The notes under the pieces: model-generated
Told to the model about the DNA's origin: nothing
The model's input: only the letters and a program-made list of their open reading frames with translations
Database searches by the model: none
Translations under genes and position numbers: made by a program
Shown here: in pieces, positions 5,073 to 7,831 of the stretch
Numbering within the stretch: position 1 is the first letter of the stretch
How the letters are laid out: each line of letters starts with the position of its first letter
From: Candidatus Tayloriibacteriota bacterium
GTDB taxonomy: Bacteria > Patescibacteriota > Minisyncoccia > Phycocordibacterales > UBA11359
DNA length: 7,831 nt
Direction: 5' to 3'
Assembly: GCA_003455555.1 (NCBI GenBank)
Contig: DMQX01000037.1
Location: 1 to 7,831, forward strand

Positions 5073-5663
5073 ATGAACCGAGTAATTTTACCACTTCTAC
5101 TTGTCATCGCCTCAATAGCTTCATTTTTTATGTGGATCAACCCGCATTATACTGCGGTAAAAGATCTAAAGGTTCAGCTGGCCGAATCTCAGGATGCTTT
5201 GGACAAGATAGTCGAATTGGAATCCGTCCGATCAAGTTTAGTGGACAAAGAAAATGCTTTTCAACCGGCCGATATAACAAAACTACAGAAACTTTTGCCG
5301 GACAACGTGGACAATACTCGTTTGTTCTTGGATATTCAGGGAGTCGCTTCGCATTATGGCACTTCAATCCAGGATATTTCGGTAGGAGCGGGTCAGGCTT
5401 CTGGAGCTGTGGCGACAACACAAGCTATTGGTTCTTCTAAAAAACAGTATGGACAGATGGTGTTGGGTTTTTCAATCAACACAACTTACGAAAACCTGAG
5501 TTTGTTTCTGAATGATCTTGAGAAGAGTTTGCGCTTGGTGGAAATTAAATCATTAGGCTTTACGGCAGACAACAAAAACCCAAATCATTACAAAGTTGCC
5601 CTCAGCATCAATGCTTTTTGGTTGAATCCAAAAACAGCAACGTCAATAAAATCAACACAATAA
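5073..5663 (+). CDS. pilO: PilO-like type IV pilus assembly protein
   Basis: A 196-residue single-span protein. Residues 4-22 form the membrane anchor (VILPLLLVIASIASFFMWI), followed by NPHYTAV (23-29), a coiled-coil-prone stretch (LKVQLAESQDALDKIVELES, about 32-51), the LLPDNVDNTRLFLDI segment typical of PilO (74-88), and a ferredoxin-like domain with the strand pair FSINTTYENLSLFLNDLEKSLRLVEI (about 134-159). Length is normal for PilO. It starts two bases after the pilN stop with no SD, and the next gene starts four bases after its own stop, so pilN, pilO and the following gene form one translationally linked unit. Expected role: heterodimer with PilN in the alignment subcomplex on the outer face of the membrane. 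Confidence 0.88.
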   Translation: MNRVILPLLLVIASIASFFMWINPHYTAVKDLKVQLAESQDALDKIVELESVRSSLVDKENAFQPADITKLQKLLPDNVDNTRLFLDIQGVASHYGTSIQDISVGAGQASGAVATTQAIGSSKKQYGQMVLGFSINTTYENLSLFLNDLEKSLRLVEIKSLGFTADNKNPNHYKVALSINAFWLNPKTATSIKSTQ

Positions 5664-5667
5664 ATAT

Positions 5668-6030
5668 ATGCGATATTTCATTTCATTACTTGGTTTAGCG
5701 GCGATCGTAGGAGCGGGATATTTTACGGTTGCGCAATACGTCGATGTTGCTCATGGCCAATCCACTCTGGTGTCTGATCCGAGTTTGGATAATACGAGTG
5801 CCGACGGTGCCAAAGTTTTGGCCTTGCTCAATCGCCTAAAATCCATAAATCTTAACGGGAAAATATTTGATAATCCAAAGTTTACTTCTCTGCAGGACTG
5901 GAGTGTAGAGATCCCAACTCAGACTGTCGGCCGTCCAAATCCATATTTGCCACCTTCAGGTGCTGTGTTTGCTGCGCCGCAAGCTTCAACCACGCCAGTC
6001 ACAGTTCCATTGCCAAGATCGACCAGATAA
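5668..6030 (+). CDS. Small membrane-anchored protein in the PilP position
   Basis: A 120-residue protein with an N-terminal hydrophobic segment (residues 4-23, FISLLGLAAIVGAGYFTVAQ) that could be a membrane anchor or uncleaved signal. It has a short helical stretch (AKVLALLNRLKSI, 48-60), a compact core with GKIFDNPKF (64-72) and SLQDWSVEIP (74-83), then VGRPNPYLP (87-95), and a Pro/Ala/Thr tail ending STR. A block of the form FxNPxFxSLxDxSVxIPxxxxGRxNPF is, from memory, common in small proteins following PilO in Patescibacteria pilus loci. It occupies the slot of pilP, but has neither a lipobox nor a recognisable PilP beta-sandwich, and no secretin gene is in view for it to contact. PilP-analogue is therefore a positional guess. 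ATG 5668 lies four bases after the pilO stop without SD. It ends 16 bases before the pilB ATG. Confidence 0.8.
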   Translation: MRYFISLLGLAAIVGAGYFTVAQYVDVAHGQSTLVSDPSLDNTSADGAKVLALLNRLKSINLNGKIFDNPKFTSLQDWSVEIPTQTVGRPNPYLPPSGAVFAAPQASTTPVTVPLPRSTR

Positions 6031-6039
6031 TAATTTAAT
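6010..6039 (+). promoter_or_regulatory. Possible promoter for pilB
   Basis: TTGCCA (6010-6015) and TTTAAT (6034-6039), 18 bases apart, each match five of six consensus bases. The -35 lies inside the upstream gene. A start near 6046 would produce an almost leaderless pilB mRNA. The region is AT-rich, so chance is a serious alternative. Confidence 0.35.
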
Positions 6040-6046
6040 TTTTCGC

Positions 6047-7750
6047 ATGAGCCTTATTGATGTTTTGGTTCAAAAAAATATTGTCTCAAGCGATGATGTT
6101 CCTGACATTGAGCATGAGATGGATCAGCAGAACCTCTCGATCGAGGATGTTTTGTTGCGTCGTGGCATAAACGGGGAAGATATCATGTCGGCCAAAGCCG
6201 AGTATCTGGATATTCCTCGAAAAAGTTTGACTGGCATGGAGATAGCTTCGAATGTTCTGGCTTATATTCCGGAAGAGTCGGCCATGCATTACAAGTTCGT
6301 GCCACTCGTACTAAAAGACGGCGTGCTCGAAGTTGGTTTGGTTGATCCGGACAATATCGAGGCGCGTGACGCTCTCAGTTTTATTTCGTCAAAAGTCCAT
6401 TTGCCGTTCAAGATTTTCTTGGTTTCTGAAGAAGATTTTGCCAAAGTGATCGCTATGTATAAGGGTTTGTCGAGTGAAGTGAATGTGGCTTTGACCGATC
6501 TTGAAACCGAGTTGACTGGGGACAAAGAACTGAATGCGGCAATCGACGACAAAAAAGACACCAAGATCATTGAAGATGCGCCGGTTACCAAGATCGTGGC
6601 GACCATTTTGCGTTACGCGACCGAAGGTGATGCGTCCGACATTCACATTGAATTGCTCCATGAGAAAATTCGTGTTCGATTCCGTGTGGACGGCACACTC
6701 AATACCAGTCTGGTTTTGCCAACCAAGATCCATTCGTCGCTCGTTGCCCGCGTCAAGATCCTTTGCAGTATGCGCCTAGATGAAAAACGTAAACCGCAAG
6801 ACGGACGTTTTTCAGCCAAAATTGATGGCAAAAAAATCGACTTTCGTGTTTCGACTTTCCCGGCATTTTATGGCGAAAAAGTCGTTATTCGATTGCTTGA
6901 TCAGGAAAAAGGTGTGCGCCCGCTCGATCAGTTGGGTATGACGCAAAGGAACCTCGACCTGTTGCGTAAAGCTATTTCACGTCCTTACGGCATGATCTTG
7001 ATCTCCGGCCCGACAGGTTCCGGAAAGTCTACGACTCTTTACGCGATGCTTAATGAAGTTGATCGTGAGCACAGCAACGTGCTTTCGCTCGAAGATCCGA
7101 TCGAATACAGTATTGACGGCGTCAGTCAATCGCAGATGCATCCGGAAATTGGTTACGATTTCTCGACCGGATTGCGTACGACTTTGCGACAAGACCCGGA
7201 CATTATCATGGTGGGCGAGATCCGAGACAAGGAGACAGCGCAGCTTGCGGTGCAAGCTGCGCTGACTGGCCACTTGGTGCTTTCGACCATTCACACCAAC
7301 AATGCCATCGGTGTTATTCCGCGTCTCATAGACATGGGAGTCGATCCTTACCTTATTGCCCCAACTTTGATCATGACCGTAGCCCAGCGCCTCGTTGGTG
7401 TAGCCGCGCCTCGGGCAGTCAAGGAAGTGCCTATAGAAGGCAGTATTAAAGCCATTATAGATAGGGAACTGGCCGAGGTTTCCGACGAATTCAGGAAATC
7501 TATTGTTTATCCACAGACTGTTTATCAGATAAACCCAACCCCTGAGTCGCCGACCGGTACCCACGGCCGAGTGGCGGTATTTGAAATGCTGCCAATGACC
7601 AAAGAGATCGAGGCGGCCATCTTGGCTCAGAAGACGGAACTTGAAATCAATACGATCGCTCGCGCTCAAGGTATGCTTAATATGAAGGAAGACGCCATCC
7701 TCAAGGCCTTTGCCAAAGTTATTCCCTTTGAGGAGGTTAATAAACTGTAG
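6047..7750 (+). CDS. pilB: PilB-type type IV pilus extension ATPase
   Basis: A 567-residue hexameric secretion ATPase of the GspE/PilB family that powers pilin polymerisation from the cytoplasm. An N-terminal MshEN/T2SSE-N domain spans about residues 1-150 (SLIDVLVQKNIV at the very start), followed by the N2 domain (SDIHIELLHEKIRVRFRVDG) and the motor domain: Walker A GPTGSGKST at 321-329, Asp box LEDPIEY at 348-354, Walker B DPDIIMVGEIRD at 383-394, His box LTGHLVLSTIHTNNA at 406-420. All catalytic motifs are intact. The usual tetracysteine zinc site after the QRLV motif (447-450) is missing: AAPR stands where CxxC would be, and the only cysteine in the protein is in the ILCSMRLDE segment. 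Start 6047 is chosen because the family domain begins right there; the 29-residue upstream extension to 5960 overlaps the previous gene and is not family-like. There is no SD. The intact N1 domain favours PilB over PilT. Confidence 0.95.
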   Translation: MSLIDVLVQKNIVSSDDVPDIEHEMDQQNLSIEDVLLRRGINGEDIMSAKAEYLDIPRKSLTGMEIASNVLAYIPEESAMHYKFVPLVLKDGVLEVGLVDPDNIEARDALSFISSKVHLPFKIFLVSEEDFAKVIAMYKGLSSEVNVALTDLETELTGDKELNAAIDDKKDTKIIEDAPVTKIVATILRYATEGDASDIHIELLHEKIRVRFRVDGTLNTSLVLPTKIHSSLVARVKILCSMRLDEKRKPQDGRFSAKIDGKKIDFRVSTFPAFYGEKVVIRLLDQEKGVRPLDQLGMTQRNLDLLRKAISRPYGMILISGPTGSGKSTTLYAMLNEVDREHSNVLSLEDPIEYSIDGVSQSQMHPEIGYDFSTGLRTTLRQDPDIIMVGEIRDKETAQLAVQAALTGHLVLSTIHTNNAIGVIPRLIDMGVDPYLIAPTLIMTVAQRLVGVAAPRAVKEVPIEGSIKAIIDRELAEVSDEFRKSIVYPQTVYQINPTPESPTGTHGRVAVFEMLPMTKEIEAAILAQKTELEINTIARAQGMLNMKEDAILKAFAKVIPFEEVNKL

Positions 7751-7756
7751 TATAAT
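7728..7756 (+). promoter_or_regulatory. Promoter for the response-regulator gene
   Basis: TTGAGG (7728-7733) and a perfect TATAAT (7751-7756) are 17 bases apart. The -35 lies in the end of pilB and the -10 directly follows its stop. Only nine bases separate the -10 from the ATG at 7766, so the transcript would begin within a few bases of the start codon. Confidence 0.65.
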
Positions 7757-7765
7757 AATAACATT

Positions 7766-7831
7766 ATGACTGAGACACTAAAGAAAAAAGTTTTGCTGGT
7801 AGACGATGACAGTTTTTTGTTGAATATGCTG
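7766..7831 (+). CDS. Response regulator receiver protein (start only, 3' end outside window)
   Basis: The last 22 codons of the window read MTETLKKKVLLVDDDSFLLN and onward. The pattern of a short basic lead, a hydrophobic strand VLLV, then the acidic triad D13-D14-D15 is the first strand and metal pocket of a CheY-like receiver domain. The phosphorylated aspartate, expected some 40 residues later, is beyond the window, as is any output domain. It starts 15 bases after the pilB stop, behind its own promoter-like sequence and without SD. Placement directly after pilB suggests a PilG/PilH-like role in pilus control, but a stand-alone regulator unrelated to pili is possible. Confidence 0.85.
   Translation, partial: MTETLKKKVLLVDDDSFLLNML

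Noticed and set aside
5960..6046. 29-residue N-terminal extension of pilB
   Set aside because: It overlaps the end of the upstream gene in another frame and is unlike the family; the MshEN domain begins at ATG 6047.
6977..7669. 230-codon open frame on the minus strand inside pilB
   Set aside because: It is a shadow of the strongly conserved pilB motor domain, with no ribosome site, terminator or recognisable motif.
1..7831. tRNA, rRNA, insertion sequence or attachment site
   Set aside because: No cloverleaf, rRNA block, transposase motif or terminal inverted repeats were seen in the gaps, all of which are under 150 bases.

Overview
The window looks like a chromosome fragment from a Candidate Phyla Radiation bacterium (Patescibacteria, most likely a Parcubacteria-like lineage). 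This is inferred from gene content: a compact type IV pilus block of the PilM-PilN-PilO kind with a small protein in the PilP slot and no secretin visible, a ComF-like protein without its zinc ribbon, a cysteine-loop repeat surface protein and several short orphan proteins. TGA acts as a normal stop (the gene at 919-1500 ends in TGA), so the recoded-UGA CPR groups are unlikely. No RNA gene, insertion sequence or CRISPR array was seen.

Layout. Positions 1-798 hold the 3' part of a gene for a secreted-looking repeat protein: ten cysteine-bounded loops of 14-15 residues strung on Pro/Thr/Val linkers, with long blocks nearly identical at DNA level. After a 120-base gap comes a nucleotidyltransferase-family gene (919-1500), then a terminator-like hairpin directly in front of a small secreted orphan protein (1623-2057) that has its own strong terminator. 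Converging on it from the minus strand are a 94-residue orphan gene (2187-2471), with a strong ribosome site and a terminator facing the plus-strand one, and a ComF-family phosphoribosyltransferase gene (2572-3240).

From 3281 to the end everything runs on the plus strand: pilM, pilN, pilO, a small pilP-position gene, pilB, and the start of a response-regulator gene cut by the window edge. PilM is the cytoplasmic actin-like ATPase expected to hold the short cytoplasmic tail of PilN; PilN and PilO are single-span alignment proteins; PilB is the extension ATPase. comF is divergent from pilM across only 40 bases. Since both type IV pili and ComF serve DNA uptake in many bacteria, the arrangement fits a competence/pilus locus, but this is inference.

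Regulation. Plausible sigma70-type promoters precede pilM (extended -10), pilN (TTCACA-17-TATACT) and the response regulator (TTGAGG-17-TATAAT), with a weaker candidate before pilB. The pilus genes almost all lack Shine-Dalgarno sequences, and for pilB and the response regulator the -10 lies only 7-9 bases before the ATG, suggesting leaderless mRNAs. The two orphan genes, by contrast, have clear GGAG sites.
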